Assembly: GCF_021129305.1 (NCBI RefSeq)
Contig: NZ_JAJOMB010000021.1
Span: 124,001-188,000 of the forward strand
DNA length: 64,000 bases
Origin: Kineosporia babensis
GTDB lineage: Bacteria > Actinomycetota > Actinomycetes > Actinomycetales > Kineosporiaceae
Direction: 5' to 3'
A program made the translations under genes and the position numbers. Under the pieces are notes generated by a model. The model was not told the DNA's origin, ran no database searches, and saw only the letters and a list, made by a program, of their open reading frames with translations. Shown one piece after another: positions 32,012 to 40,630 of this stretch (position 1 is its first letter; each line of letters opens with the position of its first letter).

Positions 32012-32959
32012 TTATCCACGTATCGATTCGACAAGCCGGGCGCCGGGAACCGGGCCGGTGGCGCGGCGGACATCGACCGCTGCGCCGGAGGCGGTCAGGG
32101 CGACCGCGAGATCAAGGGCCTGGCTGGAGTCGCGGGCCAGGAACACCGTGGTCGGGCCGGATCCGGAGACGATGCCTCCGAGCGCACCGACCTTACGGCC
32201 GATCTCCAGGGCCTTCTCCAGGTGCGGGGCCAGCGCCAGCGCGGCGGGCTGGAGTTCGTTGTGCAGCGTGCGGCCCAGGCCCTCGGCGTCACCGGCCCGC
32301 AGCGCGGCCATCAGCTCGTCGTCGATCTCGGGCACCGGCGTGGGCTGAGCCACCTCGCCGGCCGCGCGCATCGCGTCGATCTTGCCGTAGACGCCGGGGG
32401 TGGAAAGACCGTGATCGGCCAGCGCGATCACCCAGGTGTACTCGCCGCGGGCCAGCACCGGGGTGAGCACCTCGCCCCGGCCACCGCCGATCGCGGTGCC
32501 CCCGAGCAGCGAGAACGGCACGTCCGAACCCAGCTGGGCGGCCAGCTCGTGCAGCGTCTCGCGGTCCAGCCCGGCGTGCCAGAGCGCGTCGCAGGCCACC
32601 AGGGCGGCGGCCGCATCGGCAGAGCCCCCGGCCATGCCCCCGGCCACCGGGATGCCCTTGCGCAGCTCGAAGGCCACGTCGGCGGACTCCAGGCCGATGT
32701 GCGCGGCCAGCAGCTCGGCGGCCTTGACGGCCAGGTTGGAGCTGTCGGTGGGCACCTCGTCGGCCTGGATGCCGTCCACCGTGATGCTGACCCCGGCGCC
32801 GGGCGCGGTGGCCCGGGCGGTGAGGTCGTCGAACAGGGCCACCGCATGGAACACGGTGGCCAGCTCGTGATAGCCGTCTTCCCGGACCGGGCCCACCCGC
32901 AGCTCAAGATTGATCTTGGCGGGCGCGCGCACGATCACCGCTTCCGTCGTCGCCGCCAT
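32012..32959 (-). CDS. ispE: 4-diphosphocytidyl-2-C-methyl-D-erythritol kinase
   Basis: 315 aa from the ATG at 32959; a GTG three codons earlier (32968) is possible. GHMP-kinase motifs are VRAPAKINLELRVG at the start, the ATP loop PVAGGMAGGSADAAAALVA, and the C-terminal GIVSGSGPTTVFLA. It phosphorylates CDP-ME in the non-mevalonate isoprenoid pathway, and so supports undecaprenyl phosphate used by the glycan genes. In M. tuberculosis ispE adjoins ksgA (rsmA); here the two are separated by a 4-kb insertion. Confidence 0.95.
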   Translation of the reverse strand: MAATTEAVIVRAPAKINLELRVGPVREDGYHELATVFHAVALFDDLTARATAPGAGVSITVDGIQADEVPTDSSNLAVKAAELLAAHIGLESADVAFELRKGIPVAGGMAGGSADAAAALVACDALWHAGLDRETLHELAAQLGSDVPFSLLGGTAIGGGRGEVLTPVLARGEYTWVIALADHGLSTPGVYGKIDAMRAAGEVAQPTPVPEIDDELMAALRAGDAEGLGRTLHNELQPAALALAPHLEKALEIGRKVGALGGIVSGSGPTTVFLARDSSQALDLAVALTASGAAVDVRRATGPVPGARLVESIRG

Positions 32960-33014
32960 GCCCGCCACTCTATTCGAGCTTGGCCGGGCTGCTTCACTCA
33001 GCCCGCCCGCGCGC

Positions 33015-36000
33015 TCACCCGGCCAGGTGCCCCCACTCGTCCTCCAGTTCCACCCAGCGCCCCTGGGCCACCGAACGACCGTTCACCATCACGACCACCT
33101 GGTCCGCCCGTTCCAGCGCAGCCCGCTTGGACGTGGAGCCGACCACCGTGACCCCGTGCTCGCGCAGCGCCTGCCACAGGTCCAGCTCGGTGGCCACGTC
33201 CAGCGCCGAGGACACGTCGTCGGCCACCAGCAGCTCGGTCCGCGGGGCCAGGGCGCGGGCCAGCGCCAGCCGCTGCAGCTGACCACCGGACAACCGGGTG
33301 CCCTTGTGCCCGATCATCATGCTCAGCCCCGCTCCGGACTCGACCAGGTCGCGCTCCAGCTGGGCCGTGGCCACCGCGCTGTGCACCTCCACGTTGTGCC
33401 CGAGCGCGATGTTGTCGGCGATCGAGCCGGACAGCACCCGCGGTACCTGCCCCACGTAGCCCACCTGGTTCGGCCGCAGGAACCGCTCCGGCGCGGTCAC
33501 CTCCGAGCCGTTCCAGGCCAGTGAGCCGGTGTGGTGCACGATCCCGGCCAGCGCCCGCAGCAGCGAGGACTTACCCGCGCCGACCGGCCCGACGACCAGC
33601 ACCAGCTCGCCCTGGCGCACGGTCAGGTCCACGTCCCGGGCCCCGACGATCCCGTCCTCGTGCACCGCGCTGAACCGGGACAGCCGCAGCTCGCGCAGCG
33701 GCTCCCGGTCCGGCAGCACCGGGCTGGGCGCGGTGCCGGTGGTGATGTCCAGGTCCGGCACCGGGCGGGAGTAGTTCAGCTCGCCGATCATCGCGTGGGT
33801 GCGGGTGCTCCAGACCCGGGCCGAGGGCAGCTGCGAGACGAACGAGGCGGTGGTCCAGGCGAACCAGCGGGCCGAGCCCAGGGTGGAGACCGCGATCAGC
33901 ACCCCGGCCGTGGTCAGGGTGCCCTGCAGGAACAGCGCCCAGGCCCCGATCGGGAGCAGGCCGGTGGTCAGCGCCGGGGTGGAACGCGACCAGACCTGGA
34001 TCATGATCTCCTCGCGCTGGCGGTCGCTGCGGGTGCGGTCCAGCCGGGCCAGGTGGTTCAGCACCGAACCGGTGGCACCGCTGAGCTTCACCGTGCGGGC
34101 CGCCGACAGCGAGGAGACCAGCGAGGTGGCGAAGGCCGCGCGGGCCTTCACCGTGCGGTCGGCCGCCTTCTCCAGCTTCGGCCCGAACAAGGTGGCCGCC
34201 AGGCCGGAGAGCACCATCGTGGCCAGGAAGAACAGGGCCGGCACGATCGAGCCGGAGATCGCCGTCATCCCGGCCATCACCAGGATCGCGACCAGGTTGT
34301 CGATCATGTTGTCGGCCAGCTGCACCACCCGCTCGGTGTCGCCGGACTGGGCGATCACCGCGGCCGGGGTGTGGTTGCTGACCCGGCGTTCCCCGGTCTG
34401 GGCGTGGGTCAGCCGGGCGCTGATCCGCAGCATCTGGCGCACCCACCACTCCGGGAACCAGCGGTCCGGGAACCAGGGCAACGGCGCGGTGACCAGCAGG
34501 GCGGCGACGATGCCGACGGCCGGCCAGAACGCCTCACCGGTGCCGTCGATCAGCTGGGCCCACAGCGCCGGCAGCACCGAGCCGTCCAGGCCGAGCAGCA
34601 GCATCACCAGGAACACGCCGCAGGCCGCCAGGCCGTAGCGCGGGTCGTTCACCAACAGGGTCATGATCTCGCGGACGGCCGAGCCCTTGACCGGCTCGGC
34701 GACCGAGGGCGGCTGAGTCCGGGCCGGAGCCTCGGCCACGATCGGCGCCGGAGGATCCGCCAGGAGCACCCCGGATCGCTGCTCGGGCAGGTGGCTGCCG
34801 ACCTGGGCCAGCGCCGGGGCCCGCCGCTGACCGGTCGCGGCCAGCTTGGCGTAGCGCTCGGACTGGGCCAGCGGGCCGGCCTCCACCACGCGCCCGCTCT
34901 CCAGCACCACCACCTCGTCGCAGTCGGCCACCGAGGACAGCCGGTGCGCGATCACGATGCCGATCCGGCCCGCCAGCAGCCGGGCGCTGGCCCGCTGCAC
35001 CTGCAGTTCGGTGACCGGGTCCATCCGGGCGGTGGCCTCGTCCAGGATCACCAGGTGCGGGTCGCGCACCAGGATCCGGCCGAACGCCACCAGCTGCTCC
35101 TGACCGGCGCTGAGCACGTAACCCTCGTCGCCCAGCCGGGTGTTCAGGCCGTCCGGCAGCCCGGCCACCCAGGACTCCAGACCGAGTTCGGCCATCACCC
35201 GCCCGGCCGAACCGGTCAGCTCCGGGTCGAACAACGCGATGTTCTCGGCCAGGGTGCCGGCCAGGATCTCGGTGCGCTGCGGCACCACCGCCACCCAGCG
35301 CCGCAACTGCTCGAGGTCGATCTCGGTCAGGTCGGTACCGGCCAGGTACACCGTGCCCGGGGGGACGTCGACCGAGCGGGTCAGAAGCTTGGTCAGGGTG
35401 GACTTGCCGGAACCGGTGCGCCCGATCAGCGCGTAGGAGCGCCCGGGCACGAAAGTCAGTGAGACGTCGTGCAGCACCGCCCCGCGCTCCGACTCACCGG
35501 GGTAGGCGAAAGTCAGGTTCCGAAGGTGCAGTTCGCCGTCCGCCGGAGCCTTGCCCCCTTCCGGCTCGACCGCCGAGGCGGCCAGCTGCTGCACCCGCCC
35601 CCACGCGCCCAGAGCCTGCTGCAGGTGCGGCACCATCCGGCTGATGTGGTCCACGGTGGCGCCGAAAGCCAGTACCAGCAGCCAGATCGAGGTGAGCCGG
35701 GCGGCGTCGATCTGACCGGCGTTCAGGGCCCAGACCCCGGCCACCACCACGACCGAGATGGAGACCCGGACGATGACCGACGCGACGACCGCCAGTTTCG
35801 CGCTCAGCCGCCAGACCACCCGGCCACGGGCCAGCACCCGGCTCGCCCGGTCGGCGTAAAGCCGCAGCACGTAAGGGCGGCCCAGGGTGGTCCGGACGTC
35901 GTCCTGACCGTGGATCGACTCCTCCATCACGGCCGCCAGATCGGACCAGGCCTCTTCCTCGTGCATCCGGGCCGGGTTGATCCGCTGGATCGGCCGGGCC

Positions 36001-36485
36001 AGGACCACCACCATGAAGACGACCACCAGGATCATCCCCAGCCCGGCCGGCCACCAGACGAAAAGCGCGGTGACGATGGAGAGCAGGGCCACCGCGGTGT
36101 ACTGGAACATCCGCAGGCCGCTGTTACGCAGCTCGCTGGCCACCTGGTAGATGTCGCCGTCGATCCGGTCCAGCAGCTCCCCGACCGGCGTGCCCTCCAG
36201 CGTCTGCAGAGGCTGGGCGAAGGCCACCTGGCACAGCCGGCGGCGCAGATCGGCCGACCAGTCGGCGGTCAGCCGGGCGGCCACCATGTTGACGGCCAGA
36301 TCGCCCACCACGTAAAGCGTCAGGCCGATCGCCAGCAGGGCGAACATCACCCAGGAGCGCTCCACCAGGACCGGTCCGGCCAGCGCGGCCGCCACGGCCT
36401 GCCCGGCCCCGCCGAACACCACCAGCGCAACCACGAAGGCGCATTGTCGGGGCGAGGTCTGCCAGAGATCTCGGAGCAGGCGCAT
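33015..36485 (-). CDS. Fused two-half ABC exporter with asymmetric ATP sites
   Basis: 1156 aa: membrane domain 1 (about 1-300), NBD1 (about 320-560), membrane domain 2 (about 610-900), NBD2 (about 930-1156). NBD1 has Walker A GRTGSGKST (355), signature LSAGQ (458), Walker B VILDEATARMD and the H-switch H514. NBD2 has Walker A GPVGAGKSS (966) and signature LSGGQ, but Walker B is LLVADDVSSALD with Asp1090 in place of the catalytic Glu, and the H-switch His is replaced by Ser in STSKRAAL. This gives one consensus and one degenerate composite site, as in heterodimeric exporters. There is no peptidase or HlyD domain. It lies 94 nt downstream of a 46-codon ORF with a hairpin between. The substrate may be a peptide or lipid. 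Confidence 0.9.
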   Translation of the reverse strand: MRLLRDLWQTSPRQCAFVVALVVFGGAGQAVAAALAGPVLVERSWVMFALLAIGLTLYVVGDLAVNMVAARLTADWSADLRRRLCQVAFAQPLQTLEGTPVGELLDRIDGDIYQVASELRNSGLRMFQYTAVALLSIVTALFVWWPAGLGMILVVVFMVVVLARPIQRINPARMHEEEAWSDLAAVMEESIHGQDDVRTTLGRPYVLRLYADRASRVLARGRVVWRLSAKLAVVASVIVRVSISVVVVAGVWALNAGQIDAARLTSIWLLVLAFGATVDHISRMVPHLQQALGAWGRVQQLAASAVEPEGGKAPADGELHLRNLTFAYPGESERGAVLHDVSLTFVPGRSYALIGRTGSGKSTLTKLLTRSVDVPPGTVYLAGTDLTEIDLEQLRRWVAVVPQRTEILAGTLAENIALFDPELTGSAGRVMAELGLESWVAGLPDGLNTRLGDEGYVLSAGQEQLVAFGRILVRDPHLVILDEATARMDPVTELQVQRASARLLAGRIGIVIAHRLSSVADCDEVVVLESGRVVEAGPLAQSERYAKLAATGQRRAPALAQVGSHLPEQRSGVLLADPPAPIVAEAPARTQPPSVAEPVKGSAVREIMTLLVNDPRYGLAACGVFLVMLLLGLDGSVLPALWAQLIDGTGEAFWPAVGIVAALLVTAPLPWFPDRWFPEWWVRQMLRISARLTHAQTGERRVSNHTPAAVIAQSGDTERVVQLADNMIDNLVAILVMAGMTAISGSIVPALFFLATMVLSGLAATLFGPKLEKAADRTVKARAAFATSLVSSLSAARTVKLSGATGSVLNHLARLDRTRSDRQREEIMIQVWSRSTPALTTGLLPIGAWALFLQGTLTTAGVLIAVSTLGSARWFAWTTASFVSQLPSARVWSTRTHAMIGELNYSRPVPDLDITTGTAPSPVLPDREPLRELRLSRFSAVHEDGIVGARDVDLTVRQGELVLVVGPVGAGKSSLLRALAGIVHHTGSLAWNGSEVTAPERFLRPNQVGYVGQVPRVLSGSIADNIALGHNVEVHSAVATAQLERDLVESGAGLSMMIGHKGTRLSGGQLQRLALARALAPRTELLVADDVSSALDVATELDLWQALREHGVTVVGSTSKRAALERADQVVVMVNGRSVAQGRWVELEDEWGHLAG

Positions 36486-36501
36486 GGCAGGAGGATCCTT
36501 C

Positions 36502-36523
36502 GGGAGGCTGGGGGCGGCCTCCC
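36502..36523 (-). terminator. Hairpin between small ORF and exporter start
   Basis: Perfect 7-bp GC-rich arms GGGAGGC (36502-36508) and GCCTCCC (36517-36523), 8-nt loop. It lies between the small ORF stop and the exporter start, 17 nt from the exporter ATG. It could attenuate read-through or stabilise the upstream message. Confidence 0.5.
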
Positions 36524-36579
36524 TACATTGCCGTCAGATGCGCCTGCGGCTCAAGAGAATTTTCGACGCTACAGAAACC

Positions 36580-36720
36580 TCAGTCCCGGGTCTGCGGGCC
36601 CGGCCGCACGCCCTGGCGGGGCAGCCGGGAGATTCCGGCGTCCAGGTCGATGCTGATCGCGTTCATCGTGGCGACGCTGATCGTCGGTGCACCCGGAGTC
36701 TGGCTTTCGGTCGTTGACAT
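36580..36720 (-). CDS. Small ORF, 46 aa, candidate exported peptide
   Basis: ATG at 36720, stop TGA at 36580-36582. The product begins MSTTESQTPGAPTISVATMN, continues AISIDLDAGISRLP and ends RQGVRPGPQTRD; no Cys, no membrane segment. About 40 of 46 third codon positions are G or C, typical of genes here. There is no ribosome-binding site, but TAGCGT lies 6 nt upstream, fitting leaderless expression. It is followed after 94 nt and a hairpin by the fused ABC exporter. The IDLD segment followed by a Gly/Pro/Arg tail is loosely reminiscent of leader/core peptides, but no modifying enzyme is nearby. Whether it is translated is unproven. Confidence 0.42.
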   Translation of the reverse strand: MSTTESQTPGAPTISVATMNAISIDLDAGISRLPRQGVRPGPQTRD

Positions 36721-36726
36721 GCCCGA

Positions 36727-36732
36727 ACGCTA
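36727..36732 (-). promoter_or_regulatory. Candidate -10 box for the small ORF
   Basis: On the minus strand TAGCGT is followed by 6 nt and then the ATG, the same spacing as at other probable leaderless starts in the window. No clear -35 element is seen. Confidence 0.3.
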
Positions 36733-36851
36733 TGACCCCGGAACGCGCCGCGCCTCCCGACGACACGGACTTATGCCCGCGCCGGGGCGAATATCCGCTG
36801 TAAGGGCCTGCCGGTTCCGGCGAAACGGCCGAAGGAGATTCCCGACACTTC

Positions 36852-37217
36852 CTACTTCAGCAGGTTCTGGGTCAGGTTCACCGGCGTGCCGTCCGGGTCC
36901 TGGGTGTGCGCCACCCGCTGCCCCCAGGGCATGTCGTTGGCCGGGCCCATCACCTTGCCGCCGGCGGCCTCCACCTTCACCGCGGTGGCGTCGGCATCGG
37001 CCACCTCGATCGAGAGCAGGGCCCGGGTCGGCGAGTGCGGCTCGATCGCCGTTTCGGCCACGATCCCGAGCTCGCTGTCGCCGATCTGCAGGCCGATGTA
37101 GAAGACCGCGCCCTCGGCCGGCTCGCGCGAGGTCTGCTTCGCCCCGAAGACCTGGATGTAGAAAGCCGCCAGACGCTCGGCGTCGGGAGTGAGCAGGATC
37201 GGCTGGACCGTCGGCAT
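36852..37217 (-). CDS. VOC-superfamily protein (glyoxalase/bleomycin-resistance fold)
   Basis: 121 aa from the ATG at 37217, 10 nt after the ksgA stop. One VOC module pair is readable: LTPDAERLAAFYIQVFGAKQ, GAVFYIGLQIGDSELGIVAE, then ALLSIEVADADATAVKVEAA and WGQRVAHTQDPDGTPVNLTQ. The usual metal-ligand Glu near the C-terminus (DPDGxxxELxQ) is replaced by Asn (PVNLTQ), so this may be a binding rather than a catalytic protein. Function is unknown. Confidence 0.8.
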   Translation of the reverse strand: MPTVQPILLTPDAERLAAFYIQVFGAKQTSREPAEGAVFYIGLQIGDSELGIVAETAIEPHSPTRALLSIEVADADATAVKVEAAGGKVMGPANDMPWGQRVAHTQDPDGTPVNLTQNLLK

Positions 37218-37227
37218 GGCGGCCAAA

Positions 37228-38082
37228 TTAGCGTGCGGCGGCCAGCTCGGCGAACTGTTCCACGGTGAGTTTCTCGCCCCGGGTCCTCGGGTCGATCCCG
37301 GCCTTGCGCAGCGCGGCCTCGGCGGCGTCGGCCGAGCCCGCCCAGCCGGCCAGCGCGGCCCGCAGCGTCTTGCGGCGCTGGGCGAAGGCGGCGTCCACGC
37401 AGGCGAACACCTCTTCGCGGGTGGCGCTGGTCTGCGGATGCGGCCGGGCGGTGAACTGCACCAGGCCGGACTCCACGTTCGGCACCGGCCAGAACACCTG
37501 CCGCGAGACCGCCCCGCCCCAGGTCACGTCGGCGTACCAGGCAGCCTTCACCGAGGGCACGCCGTAGGTCTTGTCCCCCGGTCGCGCGGCCAGCCGGTCG
37601 GCCACCTCGGCCTGCACCATGACCAGCCCGGAGCGCAGCGTAGGGACCCGCTCCAGCAGGGTCAGCAGCACCGGCACGGCCACGTTGTAGGGCAGGTTGG
37701 CGACCACCGCCGTCGGGGTGCGCCCGTCGACCTCCAGCTGCGCGGTCTGGACCAGCAGGGCGTCCGAGAGCACGACGCTGAACCGGTCCACCGCCTCCGG
37801 GGCCCGCGCGGCGATCGTGGCCGGCAGCTCGGCCGCCAGCTTGGGGTCGATCTCCACCGCGACCACGGCGGCCCCGGTCTCCAGCAGCGCCAGGGTCAGC
37901 GAGCCCAGGCCCGGGCCGATCTCGGTGACCAGGTCGCCCTCGCCGATCTGGGCCAGGCGGGCGATCCGGCGCACGGTGTTGGCGTCGACCACGAAGTTCT
38001 GCCCGAGCTGTTTGGTCGGGCGTACGCCGAGCCGGTCGGCCAGCTGACGGATGTCGGCGGCGCCGAGCAGGGACGTGGACAC
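37228..38082 (-). CDS. rsmA: 16S rRNA (adenine1518/1519-N6)-dimethyltransferase
   Basis: 284 aa, also known as ksgA. The SAM-binding start is [20 protein letters not shown], followed by [19 protein letters not shown] and the catalytic NLPY motif in [19 protein letters not shown]. The C-terminal helical domain ([24 protein letters not shown]) fits. It dimethylates two adenines near the 3' end of 16S rRNA. The rpfB gene lies upstream, as in M. tuberculosis; ispE no longer follows directly. Confidence 0.96.
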   Translation of the reverse strand: MSTSLLGAADIRQLADRLGVRPTKQLGQNFVVDANTVRRIARLAQIGEGDLVTEIGPGLGSLTLALLETGAAVVAVEIDPKLAAELPATIAARAPEAVDRFSVVLSDALLVQTAQLEVDGRTPTAVVANLPYNVAVPVLLTLLERVPTLRSGLVMVQAEVADRLAARPGDKTYGVPSVKAAWYADVTWGGAVSRQVFWPVPNVESGLVQFTARPHPQTSATREEVFACVDAAFAQRRKTLRAALAGWAGSADAAEAALRKAGIDPRTRGEKLTVEQFAELAAAR

Positions 38083-38115
38083 AGCGGCCGACCTTACCTT
38101 GCCCGGTCAGTCACC

Positions 38116-38164
38116 AAAAACAACGGACGGGTGTGCGCCCCGATGGGGTCACACCCGTCCGTTG
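38116..38164 (-). terminator. Rho-independent terminator of rpfB
   Basis: Perfect 15-bp arms 38121-38135 and 38150-38164 (core GGACGGGTGTG), with an inner CCCC/GGGG pair in the loop. On the minus strand it is followed at once by TTTTT (38116-38120). It lies 20 nt past the rpfB stop. Confidence 0.88.
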
Positions 38165-38184
38165 CTGGTTGCGCAGGAAGAAAC

Positions 38185-39303
38185 TCAGAGCTTCTTGCCG
38201 CAGACCGGCCACTGCCCGGCGCCGGCCTTGTTGTAGAGGATCTTGGCCCGCTTGGTCTGCTCCGCGGAGCTGGCGTCGGCCGGGTTGCCCGAGCCGCCCA
38301 CCGAGGCCCAGGTGCTGGTGCTGAACTGGTAGAGCCCGTAGTAGCCGGCCGGGTTGACCGCCTTCGGGTTGCCACCGCTCTCGCACTCGGCCAGCGCGGC
38401 CCAGTTCAGGCCGTCGGCCGCGCCCCCGGAGTCGCCCCCGGAAGAGGCCGGGGCCGACTTCTCCTTGGTGCCGACCTGGACCACCTCGGTCACCGCCTTG
38501 CGGGTGACCTTGGTGTCGACCAGCTGGCGCTTGGTGATCTTGCCGTCGGTCCTGGTGATCTTCCAGACCGTCTGCTTGACCCCGTCGCGGCCCTCGGTGA
38601 CGACCTTGGTCTCACCCTCGTAGAGCTTGCCGGTCTCGGTCTTCTTGGTCTTGTGGTCGACCGACTGGGTCTTGGTGACTTCCTTCTGGGTGACCCGGGC
38701 CAGCTTGACGGTCAGGCCGTCACGCAGCGGCGTGCTGGGCACCTGGGAGAGCTTGTCCAGCTCGCCGACCTTGACGCTCTCGTCGGTGAGCAGGTCCGAG
38801 ACGGTGGCCGCGGTGCTGGTGATCTTCTGCTTCTCGCCGTCCGCGACCAGCGTCACCGTCTTCGGCGTGCTCAGCGACATGGTCATCCCGGCCCGGTCGA
38901 TCCGGTCGGACCGGGAGGCGGACAGCTCGGCGCCCTCGGACCGCACCCCGAGAGCCAGCAGCGCCTTGTCCACGCTGAGCTCGGTGGTCCAGTAGGTGCG
39001 CTCCTCGCCGTCCACCGTGAGGTTCAGCGGGCGGGCGTAGCGCACCACCACGGTGTCGCCCTCGCCGACCTTGGCGTCGATGCCGGGAGCGACCAGGTCG
39101 CGCTCACCGACCGAGATGTTCTGGTCCTCGAGGACCCCGGCCACGTCCTTGGCGAAGGAGGTGACCTCGGTGGTCTTGCCGTCGACCGAGAGGGTGACGG
39201 TCTGGTTCGCCTGGCTGTACCAGACGCTGCCGCCGACGGTAGCGGCGAGAACTGCTGCCTGCGCGAGGTAGCGCGCCGATCTGCTGTGGACGAGCGAGCG
39301 CAC
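38185..39303 (-). CDS. rpfB: Resuscitation-promoting factor, RpfB-type
   Basis: 372 aa from the GTG at 39303, with GGAG 4 nt upstream; the longer reading frame to 39507 gives an unlikely Gly/Pro-rich tail. An N-terminal membrane segment (ARYLAQAAVLAATVGGSVWY) is followed by three DUF348 modules (VTLSVDGKTTEVTSFAKDVA, LNLTVDGEERTYWTTELSVD, VTLVADGEKQKITSTAATVS). Then comes a G5 domain (KYEGETKVVTEG region) and the Rpf lysozyme-like domain: GLNWAALAECESGGNPKAVN (catalytic Glu in ECES), GYYGLYQFSTSTWASVGG and the closing Cys in WPVCGKKL. It cleaves peptidoglycan and promotes growth resumption. Confidence 0.94.
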   Translation of the reverse strand: MRSLVHSRSARYLAQAAVLAATVGGSVWYSQANQTVTLSVDGKTTEVTSFAKDVAGVLEDQNISVGERDLVAPGIDAKVGEGDTVVVRYARPLNLTVDGEERTYWTTELSVDKALLALGVRSEGAELSASRSDRIDRAGMTMSLSTPKTVTLVADGEKQKITSTAATVSDLLTDESVKVGELDKLSQVPSTPLRDGLTVKLARVTQKEVTKTQSVDHKTKKTETGKLYEGETKVVTEGRDGVKQTVWKITRTDGKITKRQLVDTKVTRKAVTEVVQVGTKEKSAPASSGGDSGGAADGLNWAALAECESGGNPKAVNPAGYYGLYQFSTSTWASVGGSGNPADASSAEQTKRAKILYNKAGAGQWPVCGKKL

Positions 39304-39663
39304 GATGCTCCAAGCCTCGTTCTCCCCGGGTACGGTCGGCGGAGGCGATCCGGAGGGTGATCGCGTCAGCCCCTCGGAGTACGTGGGGCCTCCGCCGGGA
39401 GGGTCCGATCCCGGCTGTCGACCGCACACCGTAATCGAACCGAGACCGAATCCCAAGCCCAGTACCCCCGAACGGGGTTCTGGACAAGTCCCCGCGAAAT
39501 GGATCAACGCAGGTCAGCGGGGCTTCCGGGAGTGCCGTAAGACGGCGGAAATTGCTGTGGTTCAGGGCATTCCACGACCCCCGAAAAAGCTTCATCGACA
39601 GATGTCAGAAACTGCTCCGTAGGGGTTCGACTGTGGGGTAGACGTGAACTCCGTTACCCCCGG
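39304..39663. other. Interval upstream of rpfB
   Basis: 360 bp between tatD and rpfB, without a supported gene. It must hold the rpfB promoter and leader. In many actinobacteria an rpf leader carries a cyclic-di-AMP (ydaO) riboswitch. I looked for its conserved core and did not recognise it, though a GC-rich structured leader (39310-39440) is possible. Confidence 0.4.
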
Positions 39664-40524
39664 TCACCACGTTCCGTAGACCCGTTGCGAGGTGGCGTCG
39701 AGCGCGGCACAGACCTCGGCCAGATCGCGCTGCACTGTCTCGGCCATGAACCGGACGGTCAGCGGCACCAGGTAACTGGCATTGACCCGGCCTCGGTACG
39801 GCATCGGGGTCAGGTACGGCGCATCCGTCTCGACCAGTACCTGCTCCAGCGGGACCACCTGCAGAGCCTCCCGCAGGTCGGCGGCGTTTTTGAACGTGAC
39901 CGTACCGGCGAAGGACAGGAACCAGCCCCGGTCGGCGGCCAGCTGGGCCATCGCCGCGCCGCCGGAGAAGCAGTGGAACACCGTCCGCTCGGGCGCGCCC
40001 TCCTCCTCCAGCACCCGGATCACGTCGTCGTGGGCGTTGCGGTCGTGGATCTGCAGCGCCTTGCCGAGTCGCTTGGCCAGATCGATGTGACGGCGAAAAG
40101 ACTCTTCCTGAGCAGTTTTACCGGCATCATCGTCCACCCAGTAGTGGTCCAGGCCGGTTTCGCCCACCACCCGGATCCGGGGATGTGCGGCGAGCTTCTC
40201 GATCTCCTCGAACGCCTGCGAGAAGTCACCGGCGGCAGCGTGTTTGGTGGCCTCGGTGGGATGCAGGGCGACACCCCCGAGCAACTGCGGGAAACGCTCG
40301 ACGGCCTGGGCGGTCCAGCGGGCGGCCGGCAGGTCGCAGCCGATCTGCACCATCCGCGTGACGTTGACCGAAACTGCCTGAGCGATCAGCTTTTCCACGG
40401 TCTCGTCGGAGACGAGCTCGCCCGCCTCGGTGTTGCGCGCGTGGTCGAGATGGGTGTGGTTGTCCACCACGGGCAGCGGCAGCGCGTCGGGCAGCGGGAC
40501 CGGGCCGGTTTCCTTCTTGCTCAA
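39664..40524 (-). CDS. tatD: TatD-family metal-dependent hydrolase/DNase
   Basis: 286 aa with a TTG start at 40524, chosen because AAGGAAAG lies 5 nt upstream. The TIM-barrel metal ligands are visible: VVDNHTHLDH (HxH), GVALHPTEA, VVGETGLDHYW (bridging Glu), QIHDRNAHDDV, TVFHCFSGG and LVETDAPYLTPMPYRGR. It is a 3'-5' exonuclease or related phosphodiesterase. It lies between metG and rpfB as in M. tuberculosis. Confidence 0.93.
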   Translation of the reverse strand: MSKKETGPVPLPDALPLPVVDNHTHLDHARNTEAGELVSDETVEKLIAQAVSVNVTRMVQIGCDLPAARWTAQAVERFPQLLGGVALHPTEATKHAAAGDFSQAFEEIEKLAAHPRIRVVGETGLDHYWVDDDAGKTAQEESFRRHIDLAKRLGKALQIHDRNAHDDVIRVLEEEGAPERTVFHCFSGGAAMAQLAADRGWFLSFAGTVTFKNAADLREALQVVPLEQVLVETDAPYLTPMPYRGRVNASYLVPLTVRFMAETVQRDLAEVCAALDATSQRVYGTW

Positions 40525-40575
40525 AAGCTTTCCTTACAAATGGGGGGACGTAGGTGCGCCCTGGTACTGGCAAAC

Positions 40576-40628
40576 AACAAATGGTGGACGTGCGTGCGCA
40601 ACTTGCGCACGCACGTCCACCATTTGTT
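40576..40628 (-). terminator. Long perfect palindromic terminator downstream of metG
   Basis: Two perfect 26-nt arms (40576-40601 and 40603-40628) flank a single central C. The stem has a GC-rich top and an AT-rich base (AACAAATGG). On the minus strand the stem is followed by GTTTGCC after ATTTGTT, a partly U-rich tail. It starts 2 nt past the metG stop. Confidence 0.85.
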
Positions 40629-40630
40629 TG

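Larger units (their letters stand above)
36486..36851. other. Interval between exporter and VOC gene, holding a small ORF
   Basis: 366 bp. It contains a hairpin (36502-36523), a 46-codon ORF (36580-36720) with a possible -10 box (36727-36732), all reading leftwards to the exporter. Nothing else is supported. Confidence 0.5.

Noticed and set aside
36650-37192. Plus-strand ORF starting with a membrane-like stretch (LIAFIVATLIVGAPGVWL)
   Set aside because: The hydrophobic start is the complement of the minus-strand small ORF; the rest is Arg/Pro-rich and antisense to the VOC gene. Codon bias favours the minus strand.
39304-39663. Cyclic-di-AMP (ydaO) riboswitch upstream of rpfB
   Set aside because: Expected by analogy with other actinobacteria, but I could not recognise its conserved core. 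A covariance-model search would decide.
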